DNA of 64,000 bases, taken from the NCBI GenBank assembly GCA_019022495.1, contig JAFEKR010000013.1, positions 124,001-188,000 of the forward strand, given 5' to 3'. Positions 22,288-34,375 of the stretch are shown one piece after another. The notes beneath the pieces are model-generated. The model had not been told where the DNA came from. It was given only the letters and a program-made list of their open reading frames with translations, and ran no database searches. This DNA is from Epichloe hybrida. Taxonomy: Eukaryota; Ascomycota; Sordariomycetes; Hypocreales; Clavicipitaceae. The position numbers and the translations under genes were made by a program. Each line of letters opens with the position of its first letter. The stretch's first letter is position 1.

Positions 22288-23376
22288 AAAATATCCCTCT
22301 CTAGAGGTCTTTTTATTATCCTTTTTATCTAATTTTTAACCTTTTTGCTTCTTTTTCTTCTTCTTATTAGAAGAAGAATTAGAATTAGAAGAGCCCTTAT
22401 TTTCTTCAGAGCCTCCTTTCTTCTTCTAATCCTTAGGGGCTTTGTCTTTATCCTTAGCCCCTTTTTTAAGGTTTTTAGCCCTATAATTCAGGGCTTTGGA
22501 TACTATAGATGATTTATCCCTCTGTTCTGCTAGAAGGTCTGCTATTAAAAATTAAAGATTTAGGGCTTCTAGGGGAGCCCCTATAGCCCTATTTGTATGC
22601 ATGCTAAATCGTTGCCTCTTAGCTCACTAAGGGAAGGTTAATTTTAGGGATTAAAGATATTGATTAACCTAATCTATCGGAGTAATCAGGACCCTAGAAA
22701 TTAATAATCTAGCTAGTAAATTATTAAAGACCGCATTAAAGGATTCTAAAGTCCCCTTAAACTCTTAAAAATTTAGGTTATGAAATTCTAAATATAGGGA
22801 CCCCCTCTGGATTTTAACGCTATGTGAATATTGCCTTATAAGTAAATTATAGGCTTCTTTAGGTGATTTTTACTAAGTTATAGCGGCTTAGGGTCCTTCT
22901 ATATAGCTATCCCTTAATAACATAAGGATAATAGCTTAATCTGGATCCCCTAGCGCCCTAGAACTCTCTGGATTATCTAGAAAATTAGGCATGCCTAAAG
23001 CTCTAAATTGGATAGTTAGGGCTTGTTTCCATTATTCGAAATTTTTAGCTCCTTTAAGCCTAGTAGTCTCTAGGAAGCTATAAACCCTCTTATTAAATTC
23101 CTTAATAATTAAATTATTAAAGGTTGCTTGTATAAAGCTAGATTCAGCTTGATTTTCTTGAATAGGCTACTAATCTTGCTACTAACTAGTAGGCTTATCA
23201 GATTCCACACCTTCTATACGACTATTTACAGTTATAGATAGGCTTTCTAGCTTCTCTAATAACTAATCTATAGTTGCTTATTGTTTAATAGCCTGCTCTT
23301 TTAGCTAGTTATTAAGAACCTCTTACGCACTAGGGTTAGGGATTATAGGTCCCTTTCCCTTTCCTTTAGTATCCAT
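22288..23376 (-). pseudogene. Copia-type Gag (element D), lightly RIP-damaged
   Basis: An ATG at 23374-23376 opens a minus frame of about 360 codons (MDTKGKGKGP). It has roughly 15 in-frame stops of CAA/CAG/TGG origin, but much of the frame is still readable. The middle, with KGAKNFEQWKQAL (one stop read as Gln) followed by IQFRALGMPNFLDNPES, resembles the Gag of fungal Ty1/copia elements. The C-terminus is a Ser/Asn then Lys-rich tail (SSSNKKKKKK at about 22345). The frame ends where the gypsy C LTR begins, so protease, integrase, RT and RNase H of D are missing and would be expected to the left of C. RIP here is much lighter than in C and A3. Confidence 0.7.
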
Positions 23377-23580
23377 TTTCCTTTTTTATAGAAGGGAAAT
23401 CTTCTATAGCCACAATTGATTCCTTTTTATAGAAGGGAAAAGCTTCTATCTTATGGATCCTTCCTTTTTTATAGAAGGGAAGTCTTCTGTATTCGTAATT
23501 AATTCCTTTTTATAGAAGGGAAAAAGCTTCTATCTCACGGGTCCTTCCTTTTTTATAGAAGGGAAGTCTTCTATTTTGTA
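23377..23580. repeat. Alternating tandem repeats in the leader of element D
   Basis: Five occurrences of tccttttttatagaaggga with alternating spacers (a cttctat-type arm follows each). Units of about 45 and 50 bp alternate. Each unit carries tagaaggga and its near inverse tcttcta, so each can fold into a short hairpin. The array lies between the LTR of D and its gag start. Confidence 0.8.
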
Positions 23581-23638
23581 CATAAAGTAACCTAAAAAGA
23601 ATCTATAGTAATAGAGCTAGGCTTATAACCTATTGAAA

Positions 23639-24456
23639 TGTAGGGAGCTAGTTACTAGCTAGTAATAGCTATACAGGTGTAAGCTCTACAGTCAGGGACT
23701 AATAGGGCCGCAACGTTAAATTAATTAACGTAATATAACGGAAGGTTATAGCAGTTATTAACTAATAGAATTTAATTTAGATTACTTTTATAATATCTTA
23801 TAAAGCAATAGAATTAATTTTAAATACGTTATACAAGCAATACGGCTATTATTAGTTAAGAGAACTAGCTATCTAGCTAGTTAAAAAGATCTTCTTTCTC
23901 TTATAGACTTACTAACCTTATTAGTGAATCTAGGCTGCTAACGGGGTCTTATAGGCTACTTTTAATTTTCCATAAAATTTATTTATATGTAAAAACCAAA
24001 AAATTAACTTACTACTATACTAGCTAGTAACCTATATACACTGACTTTTAGTCTAAAAAATAACCTTATATAAAGAGAAAGCCTTATTTTTAAGCTTTAA
24101 TTTACTATATGTGAAACTTTTGTATAACCTCTAAATACAGAGAAAATTACTATTAAAGATAGCTATAGGGTAAGTTATGTGTAGGGTAACCTGCTTATGT
24201 CACCCTAGCTTACGTTACCCTAGCTTACCTAATTACTAGTAGTGTGATTATAGCTATACTTATAGCTATAACGTAATTAACTAATTAGTTATCCACACAG
24301 TTAGACGCAGCTATTAATAGCTACGACGTAGCTATTAATGGCTACCTTCGCGACCATTAACAGCTGCAGTGCAGCTGTTAGGCTTGTAATGTAAGCTAGT
24401 AATAAAAAAGGTTCTTTAACTAGAAAAGGGCTAAAAAATAGGTCTTATTTTTAACA
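23639..24456 (-). repeat. 5' LTR of copia D (about 818 bp, inferred)
   Basis: In element orientation it would begin TGTTAAAAATAAG at 24456 and end GCTCCCTACA at 23639, giving TG...CA. On the right it meets gypsy A3 sequence exactly (ctttactataggggtaaaa at 24468, matching the reverse of 45875-45900 in A1). The inner primer-binding area reads ttcaataggttataagcc. No second copy is in the window, so the length is inferred. It holds three repeats of ccctagcttac near 24200 and a cagctgcagtgcagctg inverted repeat at about 24361. Confidence 0.55.
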
Positions 24457-27400
24457 GCTATACCCTTTACTATAGGGGTAAAAAAGGTAGTAGTTAGAGA
24501 GTAAATTACCTAGCTTAAGTAACTTAAGGAATTATAGAATTAAGAAAAGGAGCTTACTAACTTAATATAATCTTATAGAGAAGGAAGACTAGTAAAAAGG
24601 GGCTAAAAGGCTAGTTTATCCTTAAGCCTTAGTAGCTAAGGAATTAAGGTCTAAAATATTATAAAACTCTAATACCTTATAAACCTATAAAAGTATAAGA
24701 TATAGCTTAATAACCTTAATTATACCTTTAAGAGAGTAAAAAAAAAGTATTACTAGGATAACTAAAAGATCCTTTTTATACTTAACTATATATATATAAA
24801 CTATTAGGCTAGATAGGACTAATATATTAAAGAATAACTAGCTAATAGTTAGGATTATCCTAAGGATAACTAGGATAAATTCTAAGACTAAACCCTTATA
24901 CTACTTAAGGACTTTATAAGCTATAATATATAAATAGTTATATAGCTAGAAAATATAAAGCAAAAGGAGGGCTAGAGTCCTATTAAGTTTAGTATTTACT
25001 TAAATTTACTAGAGAAATACCTAGAATAAGCCCTAGAAAAGACTTATACTCTTATATTCTTTATAAAGTTACTTCCTAACTTATAAGATTATATTAACCT
25101 ATATATAGATATTACTAGCCTAATATAAGAAGATATTATATAACTTACCTAGTAATTCTAGGAGGTAATATTAAAGAATAAGTAAAAGCTAAATAATTTA
25201 GAAGAGAAAGGGCTATATAAGGTAGCTTAACACTAAAGATATAATTTCCTATAAGGGCATTAGCTAAATAAGGACTAAAGAGATAAGGATAAGAATAAGG
25301 AAAAGACCCTAGCTACCTACCTAAATAATAATAAACTATAAGGAAAAAAGTAATACTATAATTGTAGTAGTATAGAGTATCTTATCTATAATTATAATAA
25401 GCTAAAGAAAGACTAGTAAGAAGGCTAGGGAAACTCCTAGAGGTAGAAGTAAATACCCTTACCTTTACCTTAGACACTAGGGTACTAGTAGGACGCTAAT
25501 TTTATATACTAGTTACTATTTATAAGTATAAAGACATTAAAATAGTAGTAAATCTTAATAGTTATACTAAGATTAATATTATAAGCGCCTAATTTACGTA
25601 GACTTATAAGCTTAATTAGGCTAAGGCTATAGTACCTATCTTAAAGGTAGTAAGGGCTCTAATAGTTTCCTAATATAGTATTTATAAGGTACCTATTATA
25701 ATTAAAGATTTATAGGGTAAAAAGAAAGACCTTAAGTTACTATATATAGCTATTAATAGGGACTTAAGAGTAGAGGGAAGCCTTATATTAATTAGAATAT
25801 ATATGCTTATAAAAGAATATATATATCTTTACCTATACATATAGGAATAGTAGTTTAAAAAAAGAAAGGTAGCCTTTTTACTACTAACTCCTTATAAGTT
25901 TATAAAGGTAATATATAATAAGATAATAATATATACTATTATAAGTATTATAGAAAATAAGTTTATCCCCCTTAAAGATAAAGAGAAAGCAAAAGTATAT
26001 AGAACTATTAAAGACATCCTAGAGAAACTATATAAATTTAAAGATATATTTATATTAGATAAGGTAAGGAGTTTTCTATTAAAGAAGTTAACTAACTATA
26101 TAATTAACCTTATACTAGAAGCTATACCCTTATATAAACTAATTTACTCTCTTTCCTAAAGTAAACTTAGAGAGCTCTAGGAATATATTAATAATAACCT
26201 AAAGAAAGGCTAGATAAGACCCTTAAAGAGCCTAGTAAGTATACTTATTTTATTTATACTAAAGAAAAATAGAATACTCTAGCTATATAGTAACTATTAG
26301 GGACTTAATAAGGTAATGTAGAAGAATTACTATACTCTCCCCCTAATTTTAAAGATCCTTAATTAATACTAAGGAGCCTATTTCTTTTCTAAGATTAATA
26401 TTAAGGATATATACTACTAAATTTATATTAAAGAGAGTAATAAGTAAAAGATAGCTTTTTATATATATTATAGGCACTATAAGTACCTTATAATACCTTT
26501 TAGATTAACTAATACCCTAGCTACTTTCTAGAGTTATATCTATAAGGTACTATATAAGCTAGTTAACACTATTTATATAGTATATCTAGATAATATCTTA
26601 ATTTTCTTTAAGATAAAGAAGGAATATACTTAATATATTAAGTAAGTCCTTAAATATATAAGGTTAGTAAAGTTATATATAAAACCCTCTAAGTACTCTT
26701 TCTATAAGAAATTAGTAAAATTCCTAGGGTGTATTCTCTTTATTAATAGGATATTAATAAATACTTACTAGGTTAATATAATTAGAGAATAAAAGGAGTT
26801 AATAAGTTTTAAGAATATATAGTTATTTCTTAAATTCTATAACTTTTACTAATAGTTTATTTTTAAATACTCTAGGATTATAGTATCTCTTTATATATTA
26901 ATAAAAGGTAGTTAAAATAGTATTTAGACTAGGAGGTTTATATTTAGAGAAAAGAAGTAATTAGTATTTAACTAGCTAAAAGATACCTTTTAGTAAGTAC
27001 CTTTACTCTAATACTATAACCTAAGTTAAGTAGTATATATTAAGATAAATACCTTAATTTTTATAATAGTAAGAATCCTATCTTAGTAAGATAATAAGGG
27101 CTATTAGTATTTAGTAGCCTTTTAGTTAAGGAAGTTTATAAATACTAAATATAACTATAGTATAGCTAATTAAGAGCTACTTACTATAGTAAAGTTATTT
27201 AAACACTAGTAATATTATATTAAAGATATAGAGATACCTATAGAGGTCTTATTAGACTATTATAACCTATAGACCTTTATAAGGTAGTAAATATTTATAT
27301 AGTAAAATAAGAAGTACTAATATATTAAAGAAGTTATAGTATAACACTAGTCTTAGAACATACTAAGGTAAGAGTAGCCTAGGTAAAAGGCTAGTTAGCT

Positions 27401-28825
27401 ACTATAAATCTAGTAATAGGTGAGCTAAATAAAGGTAATTTTAAGGAGAAAGTAATATATATCTAAGATATTAGTATAGTATAAGTAATTTAGGGGGCTA
27501 TTATATTACTAAATCCTTACTAATCTATAGTAAATAAACTATTAGTATAATTACTATAAAAAGCATAAAGGTAAGGTTAACTCCTAAGTAAAAGGGAAGG
27601 GAAAAGCTAGTCTATAGTTATATAGTATAAGGGGTCTTCTAATATATAAAGACTAGGTAGTTATTCTATAGGAGCCTATCTTATAATAGGAGCTTCTATA
27701 GCTATATTATAATAATTTACTAGTAAGTTACTTTAGGACTAAACACACTCTTAAGCTACTAAAATATTACTATTAGTAGCTAGTAATAAGTAAAGCTATT
27801 TTAGACTATATATCTAGCTATAGAGTATACTAATATATAGTAGCTAGGTAGCACTACCTATATAGAAGCCTTAAATTACTACTAATACTAAGGTAACTAT
27901 AGGTAAAGATCTTAATAAACTTTATTATAGGGTTACTACTAGTGTAGCTATATAAGCAAGAAACTAATATAATTCTAGTAATTATAAACTAATTTACTAA
28001 GTACTTTATCTTCCTTACTATAAGGACTATAATTAATATAGCTAAATTAGTAAAGCTATTTTATAAGGAAATTAAGCTATAATTTAAAGCACTAGAGGGT
28101 ATTATATCTAATAGAGAATTAGTATTTATAAGCTAATTCTAGTTAGAGGTATATTATTAGTTATATATAGAGTAAAGGCTTTTAATAGTATTTTACCCCT
28201 AAACTAATAGTTAAATAAAGAAAATAAACTAAATACTTAAATACTACTTATAATATTTTATTAAGAAAAACTAATAGCTATAGCTAAAGCTACTCCTAAT
28301 AGCTTAATTTATATATAATAATACTATTAATAAAATAATAAGCTACTTCCTTAACTATACTCTTATAGGCTATTTACCTAAATTTTACCTAGCTCTTAAG
28401 GGTAAGAGTAAGAAGAGAGAGGTTCTAGAAGCCTATATATATATCTAGAAGCTATATAAGGTTAAGGAGAAACTAGTATATAACTAGGTAAGAGCTACTA
28501 AAGTATAGGTAAAGTACTATAACTAGTAATACTAGCTATTAAACTTAGAAAGAGAAAACTTAGTATTACTATTAGTAAAGAATATTAGGCTTAAGAATAT
28601 AAAATAAAAGCTAAACCTAAGATTTATTAGGCTATTTTAAATACTTAATACTATAAGTAAGTAAGTATACTAACTAGCACTACTAGATAAGTATAGTTAA
28701 CTATATAATATATTTTATATTAGCCTATTAAAGCTATAGAATCACTAGGAAGACACCCTAGATAAGGATATACTAATATCTAATCTTAAAGATGATAATA
28801 ATAAGTTTAAAGTTAAAGAAGTTAG
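24457..28825 (+). pseudogene. Ty3/gypsy chromovirus A3: gag, protease, RT, RNase H, integrase
   Basis: Plus-strand order: gag (24470-25330), zinc knuckle remnant YYNCSSIEYLIYNYNK (about 25350-25400; Cys and His codons changed by RIP), protease (25440-25800), RT (25860-26900), RNase H (26940-27300), H2C2/integrase (27650-28790). RT contains the NLILEAIPLYKLIYSLS entry block near 26105-26157 and YLDNILIF near 26585 in place of YxDD. Stops are very frequent and nearly all are CAA/CAG/TGG-derived. The frame is cut at 28825 by copia B and resumes at 48789. The 5' LTR is missing: element D lies where the first 150 bp of the internal region should be. Confidence 0.85.
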
Positions 28826-29133
28826 TGTTGGATTCACAGGGTATTGAATTTAATGTAATACAGTCGTAAGCCTAAAGAATAGTATTGTCATTGATTATCT
28901 CTTCTAGGCTACGGTGTCTATTGTTATGATTAATTAAGTTATGTATAAAAGAGGGATTAAAAGCTAGAAGTCATAATACATAAAGGGAAAAGGGGTTGCG
29001 TGTTTATATCCCTATATTTCCTAGCTAATTAATGTGCTAGGTTATAGGTCATGTGTGAGGTCCACGCGTAGCCTAAGCTTCTGCTAGGTAATTGCGGCTA
29101 CGACACGTAATTAATATTACCTTTATTTTAACA
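28826..29133 (-). repeat. 3' LTR of copia B, with target duplication gttag
   Basis: 308 bp, starting tgttggattc and ending ttttaaca. The bases before it (28821-28825) are gttag, and the same gttag follows the other LTR (48784-48788). It is more heavily RIP-mutated than its partner at 48476-48783, mainly in the last 90 bp. Confidence 0.9.
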
Positions 29134-32100
29134 CTAGAACTTCTCTCTTTTAACATGATTGTTAACGCGTGATATTAATTAAAGGAATAAAAAGGAAAGA
29201 TAGATTAAGGATATAATTAATAGGGGATATAAGGAAAAGAACTTATAGCCTATCTAGGGGTATAGTTACTAATAAAAGGGAAATAACAATCTTGCTTAGC
29301 TTGTAAGCCTATATAAGGATAAGTAGGTCCTTCTAAATCCCTTCTTTTCCTTAAAATAACATATATACCACACTATAGCGCGTATTTAAAATATCTTCCT
29401 TCTCCTTAGTAACACCTTTATCCTCTTACACACCACTATTAATTTCTATAGTTTACTAGGAGGGCCTAGTAGGCTAGCGTAGGCGTGGCCACTAGGGATA
29501 TTAACTACAAGGGCGTAGATCCCCTACATATTACTATCTTATCCCTATGGCTACCCTCCTAGAGGATTGCCTTTTTCTCTTACCACATATATGTTACGCG
29601 CAGGTAACCTATCCCTCTATTTAGATAGTTATCTAGTTAGTTAAGATAAAGCTCTTAAGGGCCTTATTAGGTAATGCCTTTATAAAGGCATTAGCTAGGT
29701 TATCCTCTCTATTAATCTATTAGATCTCACAGAGCTCTTAGCGTTTGTATAACTATTAAAAAGCTATAATATTAATTATTAGGCGTTTCTCTTTTGTTAT
29801 ACTAAGCTTAATAAGGCATTTATATAAGGAGTATAAATCCGTATATATAATAACTAGGATTTTTAGGAGCTTTAGTTATTTAGTAACTAAGTTTAAGGTG
29901 GTTATAATTACGTAAGCCATATTAACACTAGCTACCATACCATAGACTTCCAAGGCAAGCACATTTCATATAACTCTCTTACTCTTTATTAAGCTAAAGT
30001 GCATAATATTACCTTTAATTATAAACTTACTATTAGTGTAGTCTTTATTCGCTAGGATAAGTATATATCCTAGTTATAAGGATAGGTCCTAGTTATTAGC
30101 AAATAATCTATTTATAAAGGCAAAGAGCTTTGCTTTCTTAAGGTTAATTAGGATAAACATTAGACCTCTTTCCAGGTAATCTATCTACTACTTTAGGTAG
30201 TAGTTAAGGGCTTTTATATCCTCTCTAGTTAGCTCCTAGTATTATATAGTAATAGATAAATTAAAATAAGCCCCTAGTTAGCAGATTGAGGCAATATAAG
30301 CGCCTTAGGCCCTCTGCTTAACATATTTACGCTTTAAGTTAGTTATTAAAACTAACTCTAACTTATCACTCTGCCCTTTCTACTAGATCTTAATAGCATT
30401 ATTCTCTAGTAAGATAATGCTACTATTAAACATAAGGGGGCAGTCCTAAGTTAGGAATTACTTTAGCTTTACGTTAAAGCCTACTATAGTAAGCTAGGTC
30501 TCTTCCTTCTTAGAGAACTTCTTATCTAAGAGGCTAATTATGTTATTAGTCTGTATTCTAATACAGGCAAAATCAAGGCTTTCCTTTGTAATTACAAGCA
30601 GGCAGGGATTATATATAGAGGTTTCTATCTAGAGGTTCTCTCTATAATACTTATAATACATAACCTACTAGTGCGTTCCTACCTCTACAAGCCTATAGAG
30701 AGGTTTTATAACCCTTAAGATTATACTAGGCAGGTAAAGATACCATATCTGAATTAGCAAGCGCGCTAGGATTAGCTACTCTAGTAATATACAGGTTGCA
30801 TATAAGTCTAATAGATATCTCTTAACTAGATAAGGAATTTCCTTAGTCTTACTAACGGGGCTATTACAAGGATAAGATGTTAGCTCGCGCGTTAAATTAT
30901 TAGGGCCTGTGTAAGAATAGCCTATTTCCCTTTATCCTCACACCCTTAGATTACAAGGCGTGACTTTTTATAGGGTTCTATTATCTTGCCTTTAATCTTA
31001 TTAATAATCTAGGAATTAAAGATTCAAATTCCACTATATTCTTCCTTATTAAATATAATAAATTTAAACATACCTTACTTAATTAGAGCATTAATTTCCG
31101 CTTTTATTAATAGCTTAAAAGGTTTGCCTAGGGTCTTAATAATTCCTTCCTTATATAGCTTAATTACAAGGGCTAAGTTACTATGTTCTTTCGCTAATAG
31201 GAAGGTATTCGCACCTTAAGGCATTACAGGAGGGTTCTTCTGTGGCCTTCCGCGTCCTTACTTTAGTAGTATTAGTAACACTATATTCTTATTATAGGCC
31301 TCTTACCCTTTTTCTTCTTTCTCTTTACTAGGCTTTACTATCTTCCCCTTACTAGGATTATTATAGTAAGGCTTAATAGATATTAACCTAAAGGTCTTTA
31401 GGCCTCTAGGTATATTAAGTATATAGCTCTCTCTAGTAATTACTAGTAGCTTATATAGACTTACCTATCCCTTACCTTCTTACTAGACCTTAACCTTAGA
31501 TTTAAGTAGTAGGCTAAGGGTCTTTAAGGTGTCTAGGCTATTACGTTTAGTAAGGGCCTTATTAACCTTTTAGATAGCATAAAGTCTCTTAATCTCTTTA
31601 GTAGCCTTCTATACTATAATCATATACTATGTAATATTAGGTAATAGTAAAGACTTATTTATTATATATAAGTAGGCTCTAAAGATAAGGAGGGTTAGGA
31701 TAAGGCTATTAGGGCCTATAGTATTATTTAGGGCCTTAATTACTATTTAAAGGGCAATAGGTTCTAGTGTTATAAGGCATTTACGTCTAATTATATTATA
31801 GGCTCTTCAAAGTAGCTTATAATACCTTTTAACCTTCCTAATACTATAGTATACCTTAATAAGGACTTCCTTAATTAAAATTAACATTAAAGCTACAAAT
31901 TATCTAAATTTATTACTATAGAAGTTTATTCTAGCGTCTATAATAACAAAGTCTAGGGGGCCTAGGTAAGTATTAATCTAGCATATCTAGAGGGCTTCCT
32001 AGGTTATTTTCATAGAGATATTATTAAGGAATTTTACTATATTAAACGCTATAGCCATATCTATAGCATAGAGTATAGGTTAGTTACTATTAAGGTAAAA

Positions 32101-33093
32101 GACATCTACTATAACTTTATAATTAAAGCTATACTTATCTTTCAGGGTAAACTTAAAGTAATTAAGGCTATCTACGTGCATTTAGTATTAGTAGTAAATC
32201 CTTATTAGCTCCCTAATAGCTTTAATATTAATATTATATCCTAATCTATAGAGAACCTTATATAAACATTAGATTAATAGATATCTAAAGCGGCGGTATA
32301 GTTACTATAGCTTGCCTTCTATAAGGTAGCTCTAAGCAACTGCTTCTTCTTTTTATATAAGAAGCATCTAGGCATGCCCCTATTTACGTATAACAGGGAC
32401 TTTAATATTCCCTTATTATAGTGTGTTCTTAGAGATATTAAAGTTAATTTTTAGATAGTCTATATTATTAAGGGATAAGAGAAATAAAGTGTTCATAGGG
32501 ACAACCTAAAAGAGGATATTTCTAAAGGGAGTAGGCACATTAGCTGCTCTAAGCGTAATAATTAGGTCTCCCGCGCTAAATCTAACAGATGCTTTTTTCT
32601 CTATTAATTCATTAAGCTATAATATAAGTATTTAACGTTACAAAGCAAGGAATTAAGGGTGCCTTACTATAGAGAACTTTGCGGCTCCTATATTAGGCAT
32701 AATTCCTTAGAATATTACATAGGAATAGTAATCTTTTAATATAAATATCGCTAGGGCTTTGCTTATAAGTTCCTACTAAAAGGGGTCTTCTTTGCTTAGG
32801 CTATAATAAGCTACTTACCTTATTAGGAATTAAACCATTTTCTCACTATTAATTTACGTTCTATAAGTAAAGAAGCTTGTAGGTACTAGCCTATCTATAT
32901 TATCAGGGCTATTATTAAATCTAATGCTCTTTATATACTAAGCGATTTCATTATTAATAGGGGATTAAGACTTGTGGTCTCCTTTATACTATGTAAGAAA
33001 TAAATAATACAAGTCATTAGTTAGGTCTATAAGGTAATAATTCTTAAAGCATTAAAACACCTTCTTACAGTTCTCTTTAGGGTGCTTAGATAA
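29134..33093 (-). pseudogene. Ty1/copia element B, pol part (integrase, RT, RNase H)
   Basis: Minus strand. RNase H (about 29640-30150) reads SFANNKD-like text ending in GYILILANKDYTNSKF, then IMHFSLIKSKRVIRNVLALE and VYGMVASVNMAYV. This is the fungal copia RNase H with GY...HWSS...KR...E order. RT lies at about 30500-31300, and integrase with the GAG-pre-integrase block at about 31500-32600. The frame reaches 33093 inside the Gag zinc knuckle and continues at 46251 beyond the nested A1/A2. CpA/TpG is moderately depleted. The element is inactive. Confidence 0.85.
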
Positions 33094-33098
33094 CTAGC
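33094..33098. other. Target-site duplication ctagc (left copy) of gypsy A1
   Basis: ctagc here and at 46246-46250 flank the A1 LTRs exactly. They lie in the copia B zinc-knuckle coding sequence. Confidence 0.9.
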
Positions 33099-33288
33099 TA
33101 TGAGAACAAGGGATAGCTAGGCAAGAGGTATGGGGGCGCTTATATATTAACTGAAGCTTGCTAGGTCTAGGTGTATTATGCGTGCGAGTTGCTAACTTAT
33201 AGCTAGTAGCTCGCTAGTGTTATGTGAACCTAGCCCTATAGCGTAGTGCGCTAGCGGGGTGCACCTGTGTTATAAGTAAGGCCTCATA
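33099..33288 (-). repeat. 3' LTR of gypsy A1 (190 bp)
   Basis: Reads tatgagaac at the outer end (TGTGAGAAC before RIP) and ggcctcata at the inner end. The partner LTR at 46056-46245 is also 190 bp. The polypurine tract (reverse of attatccccctactt) directly follows at 33289. Confidence 0.9.
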
Positions 33289-34168
33289 ATTATCCCCCTA
33301 CTTATAGCTAGGCTCCTGAATGGCTTTCCCTAGCCTTAATATAGCTATTTACTAACTAGCTAATAATGAAAATAATAATAAATAAATTAGTTAGCTTTAT
33401 AATATAAATTTCATTATAACTTACTATTATATTACTCCCTTTTTCTCCTTATAACTCTAGACTATTTAATTAGACTTTATTTACCCTAACTTATCACGTA
33501 CCTATTCTTACTATTTTGTTATAGAAGCTAACGCTATTTGCTTCTACAAGTGCTCTTATATATACTACTTATGCACTAGTTACACTAACTTTAAGAGACA
33601 CCTGCTAATTAAGGCTACTTTACTAAGGATTATATATAGTTTTCCTTATTCTTTACTTAGGAGTAGTACTACTAGGGATAAGTAGTTAAAGTATTATCTC
33701 TAATATAATAAGCATAGTAATACCTATAAGATAGTAAGTTGCTTAGTATTTTATTACTATACGCTTCTAACTCGCTAACTTTTCTATACTAGGCTATAGT
33801 AATAATAGCTAGTAACTTTTCTAACCTAATGGTTATTTATAAGTAAGTATAGGCCCTTATAGGCGCTACTATTTCTACCTTAAACAAAGAGAGCATTAGT
33901 ATTTTTTTAGAGAAGACTTACCATAGCTTTACTAAGTGTGTCCTTAACTTAGTTATAGGATTTAACTATATAAACACCTTATACTACATTGCCTTTAGGT
34001 TAACTAGTGCCGCAAAGGCATATTAAGTCTATTAAATCCTAACCTAATTACTTATTATTTGCTAACCTTTCTATGTAGGCCGCCTCTATTTCTTACTAGA
34101 GCTATCTGGTTTCTTAGCAGTAGTTATAAGTTGCCTTGGTGGCCACGGCCCTATTCCCCTCTCTTCTA
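33289..34168 (-). mobile_element. Gypsy A1, region between chromodomain and 3' LTR (first part)
   Basis: Begins with the polypurine tract and carries the 3' region also seen in A4 (16380-17268) as the reverse complement. It ends at gtttg, where A2 inserted, and continues at 40765. The minus frame contains the CxxC-type block described under A4, but is full of stops. Confidence 0.85.
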
Positions 34169-34173
34169 GTTTG
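34169..34173. other. Target-site duplication gtttg (left copy) of gypsy A2
   Basis: gtttg here and at 40760-40764 directly flank the A2 LTRs. Confidence 0.9.
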
Positions 34174-34375
34174 TGTGAGAACAAAGGGATAGCTAGGCAA
34201 GAGGTATAGGGGGCACTTGTATATTGACTAAAGCTTGCTAGGTCTAAGTGTGTTATGCGTGCGAGTCGCTAGCTTATAGCTAGTGGCTCGCTAGTATTAC
34301 GTGGACCTAGCCCTAAGGCGTAGTATGCCCGCTAGGTGGTGCGCTAGCGCACTAGTATTATAAGTAGGCCTTATA
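34174..34375 (-). repeat. 3' LTR of gypsy A2 (202 bp)
   Basis: Outer end tgtgagaacaaaggg is intact; inner end ggccttata is RIP-changed. The 202-bp length equals that of the partner 40558-40759; both carry the extra cgctaggtggt/cgccaggtggt segment that A1 lacks. The polypurine tract follows at 34376. Confidence 0.9.
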
